Shown: positions 57,367 to 64,000 of the stretch, piece by piece | How the letters are laid out: each line of letters begins with the position of its first letter | Numbering within the stretch: position 1 is the first letter of the stretch | Source: CAYFPX01 sp964501915 | GTDB lineage: Bacteria > Myxococcota_A > UBA796 > CAJQPC01 | Length of the DNA stretch: 64,000 nt | Reading direction: 5' to 3' | Assembly: GCA_964501915.1 (NCBI GenBank) | Contig: CAZCVP010000002.1 | Span: 1-64,000, forward strand | Program-made: the position numbers and the translations under genes | Notes under the pieces: model-generated | Databases searched by the model: none | Told to the model about the DNA's origin: nothing | Seen by the model: only the letters and a program-made list of their open reading frames with translations

Positions 57367-57848
57367 CGGCTGCGGCGCCGGGCCTCGCGGACCTCGAGGC
57401 GGTGCGCCCGGCGAGCGTCCGCCTCCCGCTTGCGACGCTCGGCCTCCGGATCGTCGCCGGTCTCCAGCGGGGGGAGCGGCCTCGGGCGGCCGTCGGAGTC
57501 CAGGGCCACGAAGGTGAGGAAGGCCGTGCTCACGACCTGCCGCTCGCCGGTGCTCGGGTCCTCGGTCTCGGCCCGGACCCCGATCTCCATCGAGCTTCGC
57601 CAGGCCTGGTTCACCTGGGCCCTGAGCACGACGATCATGCCCCGCTGGACCGGGCGCAGGAAGTGGAGCTCGTCCATCGAGGCCGTCACCACGTCGCCCC
57701 GCGAGAAGCGCATCGCGGCGACGGAGGCCGCGGTGTCGATCCAGGCCGAGAGCTGACCCCCGAAGAGCGTGCCGTGGTTGTTGGCGTGGCTCGGCAGGAC
57801 GAGCTCGGTCATCTCGACGCGGGTCGCCTCCTGGGACACCTGGCTCAT
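57363..57848 (-). CDS. Acyl-CoA thioesterase, YciA-like hotdog fold
   Basis: 161 residues. HANNHGTLFGGQLSAWIDTAASVAAMRF is the thioesterase motif (catalytic Asp in AWID), followed by VTASMDELHFLRPVQRGMIVVLRAQV and STAFLTFVALDSDGRPRPLPPL. It hydrolyses acyl-CoA thioesters; chain preference is unknown. The C-terminal 25 residues are a basic helix (RRKREADARRAHRLEVREARRR). The start overlaps the upstream phosphatase stop (ATGA). Confidence 0.88.
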   Translation of the reverse strand: MSQVSQEATRVEMTELVLPSHANNHGTLFGGQLSAWIDTAASVAAMRFSRGDVVTASMDELHFLRPVQRGMIVVLRAQVNQAWRSSMEIGVRAETEDPSTGERQVVSTAFLTFVALDSDGRPRPLPPLETGDDPEAERRKREADARRAHRLEVREARRRSR

Positions 57849-58441
57849 GGCGACGACCTCGGCAGCGCGGCTCGGTGACGTTCCCACAACCCGGGCCAGC
57901 CACCGGGCCCCAGGTCGAGCCGGATCGGTATCGCGTTGGGCACCTTGCGCTTGCCGATCTCGGCGTAGGGCGTGCCCTCCACCAGGCCCAACAGGCACCG
58001 GATGACGCCTCCGTGTGCCACGACCAGCGTGGTCCCCCTCACCTCCGGTACGGTGCGAAGGAAGCCCAGCGCTCGCGCCGCCGTGTCGCCACAGCTCTCC
58101 CCTCCCTCGACCCGGAAGGTCCAGGACCAGAGCCGGTCCCCGGCCTCGGCGCGGATCTCGCTGATCGGCCGGCCCCGCCACACGCCGAGGTTGCGCTCCT
58201 GCAGCTCCGGGTGGACGCTCAGGGGCACGGCGCGGCCCTCCAGGGCGATCCGGGCGGTGTCTCGGGCGCGGCTCAGGTCGCTGGTCAGCACCCGCTCCAG
58301 CGGCGTCGCCGCCAGGGCCCGTCCGGCGGCCCGCGCCTGCTCTCGCCCTCGCTCGGACAGCGGGGTCTCCACGGAGCCCGCGAGCCAGCGCTCACGGTTG
58401 GCCACGGACTCACCGTGCCGGAGGAGGATCCAGTCGCCCAT
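57845..58441 (-). CDS. Histidine phosphatase (phosphoglycerate mutase-like)
   Basis: 198 residues. ILLRHGESVANRERWLAG contains the phospho-acceptor His9. Other motifs are LSERGREQARAAGRALA, VLTSDLSRARDTARIAL, LQERNLGVWRGR (catalytic Glu) and LVVAHGGVIRCLL (second His). It belongs to the cobC/GpmB-like phosphatase group; the substrate is unknown. It ends in an ATGA overlap with the thioesterase gene. Confidence 0.9.
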   Translation of the reverse strand: MGDWILLRHGESVANRERWLAGSVETPLSERGREQARAAGRALAATPLERVLTSDLSRARDTARIALEGRAVPLSVHPELQERNLGVWRGRPISEIRAEAGDRLWSWTFRVEGGESCGDTAARALGFLRTVPEVRGTTLVVAHGGVIRCLLGLVEGTPYAEIGKRKVPNAIPIRLDLGPGGWPGLWERHRAALPRSSP

Positions 58442-58448
58442 CTTCGTG

Positions 58449-59225
58449 TCAGGACAGGACGGCGGCGCGGAGGCGTTCCTCGGCGACCAGCAGGGCGCCG
58501 ACGCTGGGAGAGTGACCGACGATGGCGTCGACCATCGCGGCGATGCCGCCCAGCGGCCCGTAGTAGAGCTTGTGGCTGACCCGGTCGCCCCCCAGGCGCA
58601 GCTCCGACGCCAGCGACGTGGCGCCCACCAGGCGGCGCAAGAGCGCGAAGTAGCGGGTCCGCAGGATGCCCGCCGCGACCTGGTCCGACTCCTCGACGCT
58701 GACGCGGTCCTCGATCGCCCAGATCGCCGGCAGGAGCCTCGAGCCGCGCCCGACCCCGAGGTAGCGCACGATCGCGTCCCTGATCTGGAGGACGGACTCC
58801 AGCTCCCCGTCTCCGACGGCGACCAGGGCGCCCTCACCGTCGCGAGAGACACGGACCACCGCGTTGAAGCCCGCGGTGTAGCCGCCCCCCTTGGTGCCCA
58901 GGACCAGCCGGACCGTGTCCACGATGAAGGGCTGGTCGGCCATCACGGTGCGCAGGACCAGCTCCCCGCCGGCCTGGGACTCGGCGTCGACCAGGATCTG
59001 GCCGGGTCGACGTCGCTCCATCAGCTCGAAGAGGTGGAACAGCTCCTGGGGGAGACGCTCGCCGCAGCGGGCGACGAAGGGAGCACGGAGCTGCCGGGAG
59101 ACCTCGGCACAGAAGGCCTCGAAGAGGCCACGTCGAGGCGGGGCCAGCCCCAGGTCGCAGGAGGCGACGGCGTGGGCGACCTGCTCGACGATCGCGGCCC
59201 GCTCCGTCTGGCGTTGCGTGGGCAC
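58449..59225 (-). CDS. Stand-alone protein like the N-terminal ACT region of NAD-glutamate dehydrogenase
   Basis: 258 residues. The segment GELVLRTVMADQPFIVDTVRLVLGTKGGGYTAGFNAVVRVSRDGEGALVAV (in parts) resembles the N-terminal regulatory part of the 180-kDa NAD-dependent glutamate dehydrogenases, where T-x-x-x-PFLVDS-V is characteristic. No catalytic domain follows: the stop is seven bases before the phosphatase start. Either a free-standing regulator or a gene remnant. It leads the coupled operon down to yggS. Confidence 0.5.
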   Translation of the reverse strand: MPTQRQTERAAIVEQVAHAVASCDLGLAPPRRGLFEAFCAEVSRQLRAPFVARCGERLPQELFHLFELMERRRPGQILVDAESQAGGELVLRTVMADQPFIVDTVRLVLGTKGGGYTAGFNAVVRVSRDGEGALVAVGDGELESVLQIRDAIVRYLGVGRGSRLLPAIWAIEDRVSVEESDQVAAGILRTRYFALLRRLVGATSLASELRLGGDRVSHKLYYGPLGGIAAMVDAIVGHSPSVGALLVAEERLRAAVLS

Positions 59226-59377
59226 ACTTCACCTCTGGCCTGGGTCGGGTGCGGGAGGGCGTCGCTTCGTGGTACCGGCTGCGCCCGCCGCTGTCCAGCA
59301 CACCCTCACCGCACCCGTCCAGCGCTCCGGCGTCCAGGGCCGGTGGTAGTCTCCCCGAGCCGCGCACGGGAGGCACG

Positions 59378-60703
59378 ATGAGCGCAGAAGGGACCGACGT
59401 GGCCGCCATGCCCCAGCTCGATGGTTGGCTCGACGAGGCTCGGAGCGCCGGGGCCCGCGGGGTGGAGCTCGTCCGTGAGCACATCGTCCGTCATCGGCAC
59501 AGCCTGGCCATGGGGCTCGGCGGGGAACCCGAGCGCGACGAGAAGATCCGGCTCATCGCTCGCGTCTACCTCGAGGGGGGCCGCGAGGCCGGCTTCACCT
59601 TGAACGACCCGACCCCTCGACGGGTGACCGGGGCCCTCCAGCGAGCCCTCAAGCAGGCCCGGAGCGCCCCGGAGGACCCCTTCGCCGGTCCCACCCAGCG
59701 CCTCGGCATCAACAGCCGCGGCCTCGGCATCGAGGATCGCCGCTACCGGTTCGTGGACGCCGAGGCCCGCAACGAGGTCCTGCAGCTCAACCAGGCCGCC
59801 TGCCAGGGGGTCGAGGGCGTCGACGTCCTGGACATCGACTACGAAGACGTGCTCACCCGGCGGCACTGCACCTCCACCACCGCCAACGAAGGGGCCAGCA
59901 CCGCCACCCGCTACCGGGTGCGCATGCGGGTGCGGGATCGGCTCACGGGCCGCGAGCTGGACGAGACCTCGGCCGCCCGCAATTTCTCCCATGTCGGCTC
60001 GCTGCCCTATGGGGCCGAGCTGGCGAAGCGGCTGGCGGCCCTGCGGGAGCCCGGCACGGCTCCCGACGGCCCCGTTCCCCTGGTGCTGGAGTCGCGGGTC
60101 GCGGCCTGGATCCTCGAACGGCTGGCGCCGGCGTTCTCGGCGGAGCGGGTGGAGGCGGGCACGACGTTCGTGGCCGGTCGGATGGAGGACCGCCTGGCCG
60201 GACCCCGTGTCCACCTGATCGATGATCCGGGCCTGCACGGCGGTCTGCGCACGCGGGCCTTCGACGAGCGCGGCGTGCCTCCTTCCCCCGTGGCGATCCT
60301 CCGAGAGGGCATGGCGAGCGGTCTCTTCCAGTCCCCGGAGACCGCTCGACGGGCCGACATCCGGCCCACCGGCCACGTGGTCGGCGGTGAGCTGGTGCCC
60401 ACGAACCTCATCCTGCGAGCGGGCAACCGCAGCCGCACCCAGATGCTCTCCGAGGTCCCGGTGTGTCTCTCCTACGACCGCCTCGAAGGAGAGCTGGACA
60501 CCCGGACGGGTCGCGTCCACGCCTGGGGCCCGGCCTTCGTGCTCGAGCGGGGCCGTCCCAAGGGGTCGCTGGACCGGGTCGAATTCGACACGAACATCGT
60601 CGATCTGTTGATGCAGGTCCAGGAGGTCGCGGCCGACCAGGAACGGCACGGGGCCGTGGACTGCGCCACCATCCTGCTCCGCGAGGCGCCGCTGAGGTGG
60701 TAG
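59378..60703 (+). CDS. TldD/PmbA (TldE)-like protein
   Basis: 441 residues from ATG 59378 with GGGAGG upstream. The TldD/PmbA architecture is visible: REAGFTLNDPTPRRVTGALQRALKQA, then the central domain, then VPLVLESRVAAWILERLAPAFSAERVEAGTTFVAGRM, IDDPGLHGGLRTRAFDERGVPPSPVAILREGMASGLF and TGHVVGGELVPTNLILRAGNRS (in parts). The HExxxH protease motif of TldD is absent, as in TldE/PmbA. In E. coli TldD and TldE work as a pair; no TldD gene is present here. Confidence 0.78.
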   Translation: MSAEGTDVAAMPQLDGWLDEARSAGARGVELVREHIVRHRHSLAMGLGGEPERDEKIRLIARVYLEGGREAGFTLNDPTPRRVTGALQRALKQARSAPEDPFAGPTQRLGINSRGLGIEDRRYRFVDAEARNEVLQLNQAACQGVEGVDVLDIDYEDVLTRRHCTSTTANEGASTATRYRVRMRVRDRLTGRELDETSAARNFSHVGSLPYGAELAKRLAALREPGTAPDGPVPLVLESRVAAWILERLAPAFSAERVEAGTTFVAGRMEDRLAGPRVHLIDDPGLHGGLRTRAFDERGVPPSPVAILREGMASGLFQSPETARRADIRPTGHVVGGELVPTNLILRAGNRSRTQMLSEVPVCLSYDRLEGELDTRTGRVHAWGPAFVLERGRPKGSLDRVEFDTNIVDLLMQVQEVAADQERHGAVDCATILLREAPLRW

Positions 60704-60712
60704 CAGCGGGGA

Positions 60713-61111
60713 TTACGATGGCAGGATCTGCCCCTCGATGTCCCGCATGAGCTGCGCCGCCGGGCCTGTTCGGTTCCGGCGGATGCACTTCTTGTAGGCC
60801 TTCCAGAGCTCTCCCAGGAAGGGATCGTCGACGAGCTCGTGGTCGTGGGTGTCGGGATCGTGGACCGGGATCGCCGCGGCGCCGATGGAGCGACGGCGGT
60901 GCAGGGTCTTCAGGGCCCGCAGGAACTCCACGGCCGCTCGGGGCTCCCCGCGACGCCGGAGCTCGCAGTAGAAGGCCCACAGCACGGCCTCGGGCATCCA
61001 CGACTCCTGGCCGACGACCTCGTCGACCCCGTCCAGGACCGGCACCCGGCGCATCCTCCGGAGGATCTCTCGGGTCTCGCTGGCGAGGACGGGTACCGAG
61101 ACACTGGCCAT
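60713..61111 (-). CDS. Small helical protein of unknown function
   Basis: 132 residues from ATG 61111, chosen for GGAGGTGA six bases upstream. Sequence is charged and helical (SETREILRRMRRVPVLDGVDEVVGQESWMPEAVLWAFYCELRRRG, then ELWKAYKKCIRRNRTGPAAQLMRDIEG). No motif is recognised. It is convergent with the PmbA-like gene (nine bases apart) and divergent from the M16 peptidase gene. Confidence 0.6.
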   Translation of the reverse strand: MASVSVPVLASETREILRRMRRVPVLDGVDEVVGQESWMPEAVLWAFYCELRRRGEPRAAVEFLRALKTLHRRRSIGAAAIPVHDPDTHDHELVDDPFLGELWKAYKKCIRRNRTGPAAQLMRDIEGQILPS

Positions 61112-61226
61112 GCCGTTCACCTCCGATCGGACGCGCATGATACCGCCATTGTGGCCGCCCTCCAAGCGACTTGAGCCCTCCCCTCCCCCCGACAATCGAC
61201 GTCTTGACCATGTTATTGCCGCGACG

Positions 61227-62564
61227 ATGTCGGTCCTGGTGATCCTGCTCGCGTCCGCCGCCTCCGCAGGGGTCCTGCCCGTCGAGGTGAGCCACCACAC
61301 CCTGGACAACGGCCTGCGCATCTACCTGGCCCCGATGGACAGCGGCGGCGTGGTCTCCCTGCAGACCTGGGTGGACGTCGGCAGCGGCGACGAAGTCACG
61401 CCCGGCACGACCGGACACGCCCACTTCCTCGAGCACCTGGTCTTCTCCGACACCGAGGACTGGCCAGCCAGCGAGCGGGAACGCGCCATCCGGATCAGCG
61501 GCGCCGAGGAGAACGCCTGGACCTGGACGGACGACACGGTCTACCACCAGGTCCTGCCCACGGCCGCGCTGCCCGACCTGATCCCGATCGAGGCGGCCCG
61601 CTTCCAGCGCCTGCTGCTCGCGGAGGACACGATCCGCCGGGAGGCCGGAGCGGTCCAGGGGGAGTGGCGCCAGAGCCTGACGGATCCCTGGGAGGCGGCG
61701 AGCAACGCGCTCTACGAAGAGGCCTTCCGGGTCCACCCCTACCACCACAACACCATCGGCACCGCCGAGGACGTGGCCGCCATGCCCGAGGCCTCGGAGC
61801 TGGTGAGGTCCTTCTACCGGACCTGGTACCGGCCGAGTCGCCTGCGCATCGTGGTGGCCGGAGACTTCGAGCCCGAGGCCACCCTGGCCGCGCTGGAGTC
61901 GGTCTGGGGGAGCTGGTCGGAGCCGCCGGAGCCGCCGCCGCCGACCCCCGCCGAGCCCGCCCAGCTCGGGCCCCGCCAGGTCCAGGTGGACTGGACCGAG
62001 GGAGAGGCCCATGCGCGGGTGCTCACCGGCTGGAAGATCCCCGGCTTCCACCCGCGGGACCCCGACGCCGCGGGCCTGGCCGTGCTCCAGGAGCTGCTGC
62101 TCTCCGAGGTGGCGCCCCTGCGCCGCGACCTGGTGGACGATCGCGCCCTGGTCTACGAGCTGTCAGGCGGCACCTGGCGGTTCCGCGACCCCCACCTCTT
62201 CGCGCTGGACGCCGAGCTCAGGCCGGACACCGACCCGGAGCTGGTGCAGGCGCGCTACGAGGAGGAGCTGGAGCGGGTGCGGGCCGGGGTCGATCCCGAG
62301 GAGCTGGCCGTGGTCCAGGGTCGAGCCCTGAAGCACTTCCAGCTCGGCCTCGACGATCCCCACCGGGTCGCGGGGACGCTCGGACGCTTCACCGGCCCCG
62401 ACCCGGACCCGACCGCCGTGGACGCCTTCTTCGAAGCCTTCGCGGCCGTGACCCCCGAGGACCTGGCGGCCCTGGTCGGGACCTGGTTCGTGCCCGAGGG
62501 CCGCACCGAGGTCCTGCTGGTCCCCACAGGGCCGGACCCCGAGAGCCTCCCGGAGGCCCGATGA
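61227..62564 (+). CDS. M16 zinc metallopeptidase, catalytic subunit
   Basis: 445 residues with a signal peptide (MSVLVILLASAASAG). The inverted zinc motif HxxEH is HFLEH at 66-70, and the third ligand Glu146 (AVQGEWRQ) lies about 75 residues later, as in pitrilysin. The second half contains the typical M16_C region (HARVLTGWKIPGFHPRDPDAAGLAVLQELLL). It is likely a periplasmic or outer-membrane peptidase acting together with the next gene, whose ATG overlaps this stop. Confidence 0.9.
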   Translation: MSVLVILLASAASAGVLPVEVSHHTLDNGLRIYLAPMDSGGVVSLQTWVDVGSGDEVTPGTTGHAHFLEHLVFSDTEDWPASERERAIRISGAEENAWTWTDDTVYHQVLPTAALPDLIPIEAARFQRLLLAEDTIRREAGAVQGEWRQSLTDPWEAASNALYEEAFRVHPYHHNTIGTAEDVAAMPEASELVRSFYRTWYRPSRLRIVVAGDFEPEATLAALESVWGSWSEPPEPPPPTPAEPAQLGPRQVQVDWTEGEAHARVLTGWKIPGFHPRDPDAAGLAVLQELLLSEVAPLRRDLVDDRALVYELSGGTWRFRDPHLFALDAELRPDTDPELVQARYEEELERVRAGVDPEELAVVQGRALKHFQLGLDDPHRVAGTLGRFTGPDPDPTAVDAFFEAFAAVTPEDLAALVGTWFVPEGRTEVLLVPTGPDPESLPEAR

Positions 62565-64000
62565 TCGGTCTCGCCACGCTGGCAGCCTGCCTGCACCCCA
62601 CCCCGCCCGGCCCGTCCCCAGCGGAACAGCGGGCAGCGGTCCAGGCCCCCGTGGTGCTGGCCATCGACGGCGCCCTCTCCACCACCGTCCAGGTCACGGT
62701 CCGTGCGGGCTCGTCGGAGGACCCCACCGGCCAGGAGGGCCTGGCCCACCTCACCGCCGCGATGATCGTCGAGGCCGGCACACCGGAGCTCGACCCGACC
62801 GAGGTGTCCGAGACGCTCTACGCCCTGGGCAGCGAGCTGGAGTGGGTGGTGGACCGGGACCTGGTCACCTTCCGGGCCCGGTGCCTGGCCGAGGACGCCC
62901 CGGTGCTGGTGGACCTCGTGGGGGAGATGGTGGTCCACCCCCGGTGGGACGACGACGCCCTGGAGCGCCTCGTGGACGAAGCGGTCGCCGACCTCGAGAT
63001 CGGGCTGTTGGAGTCCGACGAGGGCCTGGGGGATCGGGTCCTGGACAACTGGCTCCACGAGGGCCACCCCTACGGCCACGTCGAGCAGGGTCGGCTGGGT
63101 GTGGTGGCCGGGCTGGGCCTCGAGGACGTCCAGGCCTTTCACCGCCAGCACTATGTGCGGTCCACCGTCTTCACCGGACTCGCCGGGGCGGTGGACGAGG
63201 ACCTCAGGGCCGGACTGGCCAGCGACCTGGAGGACCTCCCGGCGACCTGGTCCGAGCCCGCCGTGCCCAAGCCCCGACCGCTCGTGTCCGGGCGGAGCCT
63301 GCTCGTCGTCGAGCGGGAGACCCGCTCCACGGGCATCCACTTCGGTCACCCGCTGGAGGTGGACCGGGCGCACGCGGACTACCCGGCCCTGCGCCTGGCG
63401 ATGACGGCCTTCGGGGAGCACCGCGAGTCCCACGGCCGCCTCTACCAGGCCCTGCGCGAGACCCGGGGCCTCAACTACGGCGACTACGCCTACGTGGAGC
63501 ACTACCGCCAGATCGGCTGGAGCCCCACCCAGGAGCTGGGCACCACCCGCACCCAGCCCCACTTCAGCGTCTGGCTCCGGCCCACCACCCCGGACAACGG
63601 CCCCTTCGCCCTCAAGCTGGCCGTGGCGATGACCGAGGAGCTGGTGGCCGACGGCCTGGCGCCCGACGAGCTCGCCGAGGTCGCCTCTCGGGTGAGCCTG
63701 GGCATGCCCCTCGAGGCCCGCACGCCCGGCCGTCGGCTCGGCTTCGCCCTCGACGCGCTGGCCCTCGATCACCCGGACCTGTTGCTGGCACTCCCAGACG
63801 CTGTCGCCGGACTCACCGAGGCGGAGGTCGACGAGGCCCTGTCGCGCCACGTCCGTCCCCAGGACCTCCGCATCGTGGTGGTGACCGACGATGCGGACGC
63901 CTTCATCGCGGCGCTGACCGGCAGCGAGCCCACGCCTCCGGTCTACGAGGGCATCGATCCCGACGCCGCGACAGCGGCACGGGACGCCGACATCGCCGGG
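62561..64000 (+). CDS. M16 peptidase-like inactive partner subunit (runs off the window)
   Basis: 480 codons read from ATG 62561 (ATGA overlap) to the window end without a stop. A short leader with lipobox-like TLAAC suggests a lipoprotein. The fold pattern matches M16 (QVTVRAGSSEDPTGQEGLAHLTAAMIVEAG, LYQALRETRGLNYGDYAYVEH with the R/Y pocket), but HxxEH is replaced by HLTAA. It is therefore probably the non-catalytic half that helps hold substrate. Confidence 0.85.
   Translation, partial: MIGLATLAACLHPTPPGPSPAEQRAAVQAPVVLAIDGALSTTVQVTVRAGSSEDPTGQEGLAHLTAAMIVEAGTPELDPTEVSETLYALGSELEWVVDRDLVTFRARCLAEDAPVLVDLVGEMVVHPRWDDDALERLVDEAVADLEIGLLESDEGLGDRVLDNWLHEGHPYGHVEQGRLGVVAGLGLEDVQAFHRQHYVRSTVFTGLAGAVDEDLRAGLASDLEDLPATWSEPAVPKPRPLVSGRSLLVVERETRSTGIHFGHPLEVDRAHADYPALRLAMTAFGEHRESHGRLYQALRETRGLNYGDYAYVEHYRQIGWSPTQELGTTRTQPHFSVWLRPTTPDNGPFALKLAVAMTEELVADGLAPDELAEVASRVSLGMPLEARTPGRRLGFALDALALDHPDLLLALPDAVAGLTEAEVDEALSRHVRPQDLRIVVVTDDADAFIAALTGSEPTPPVYEGIDPDAATAARDADIAG

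Overview
The window is high-GC, densely packed bacterial DNA that looks like a flagellated member of the Myxococcota (former Deltaproteobacteria). The evidence is a CAP protein ending in a MYXO-CTERM-like Cys/hydrophobic/Arg-cluster tail, many secreted lipoproteins with Asp/Thr-rich linkers, FG-GAP, MopE-like, lamin-tail, VWA and RTX modules, and very short or overlapping gene junctions. This is inferred from protein style; no rRNA or tRNA gene is present to confirm it.

Layout. 0.1-4.1 kb: a DUF2505-like protein, the CAP protein, a beta-propeller lipoprotein, and a nitrilase/Sel1-like pair on the other strand. 4.2-9.9 kb: a double-length UvrA with four ABC ATPase domains. 9.9-16.8 kb: an OmpA-like stator-style protein, a roadblock-like protein, a YkgJ-type cysteine-cluster protein, a fructosamine-kinase/flavodoxin pair, a GYF-SH3 membrane protein and a receiver-TPR protein. 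16.9-26.1 kb: a block of secreted lipoproteins, including a five-gene operon (26069 down to 18417) in which every product is a lipoprotein. Its third gene carries a VWA domain apparently interrupted by a circularly permuted lamin-tail domain. 26.1-28.2 kb: an EEP nuclease/phosphatase-like protein and an HMGL-like aldolase.

Flagellar genes occur in three islands on the plus strand: fliJ-motE-fliK (28.3-30.2 kb), flgD, a flagellar operon protein and flgE (34.0-36.7 kb), and motA-motB-fliL-fliM-fliN-fliO-fliP-fliQ-fliR-flhB (39.8-47.1 kb). They encode stator, switch, export-gate and hook parts. Between them lie a nucleotidyltransferase, an FG-GAP lipoprotein, an RTX fragment and envelope membrane proteins. 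fliF, fliG, fliH, fliI, flhA and flagellin genes are not here. Two islands start with similar sigma-28-like elements.

47.1-49.8 kb: a DUF481 outer-membrane protein, a 51-bp tandem repeat array broken by an assembly gap, a long imperfect inverted repeat, a small Cys protein and a short N-acetylglutamate synthase preceded by two ARG-box-like palindromes. 49.9-53.6 kb: surface polysaccharide genes (glycosyltransferase, Wzt-type ABC ATPase) and a thermonuclease-like lipoprotein. 53.6-56.1 kb: a three-gene operon of unknown function. 56.1-59.2 kb: a coupled minus-strand operon (GDH-ACT-like protein, phosphatase, thioesterase, Maf, YggS). 59.4-64 kb: a TldE/PmbA-like protein, an unknown protein and an M16 peptidase pair whose second, inactive-looking subunit runs off the end.

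Sequence quality matters. There are N gaps at 22752-22761 and 48163-48262, and a garbled G/C-homopolymer stretch inside fliL (about 41395-41545) that breaks its frame.
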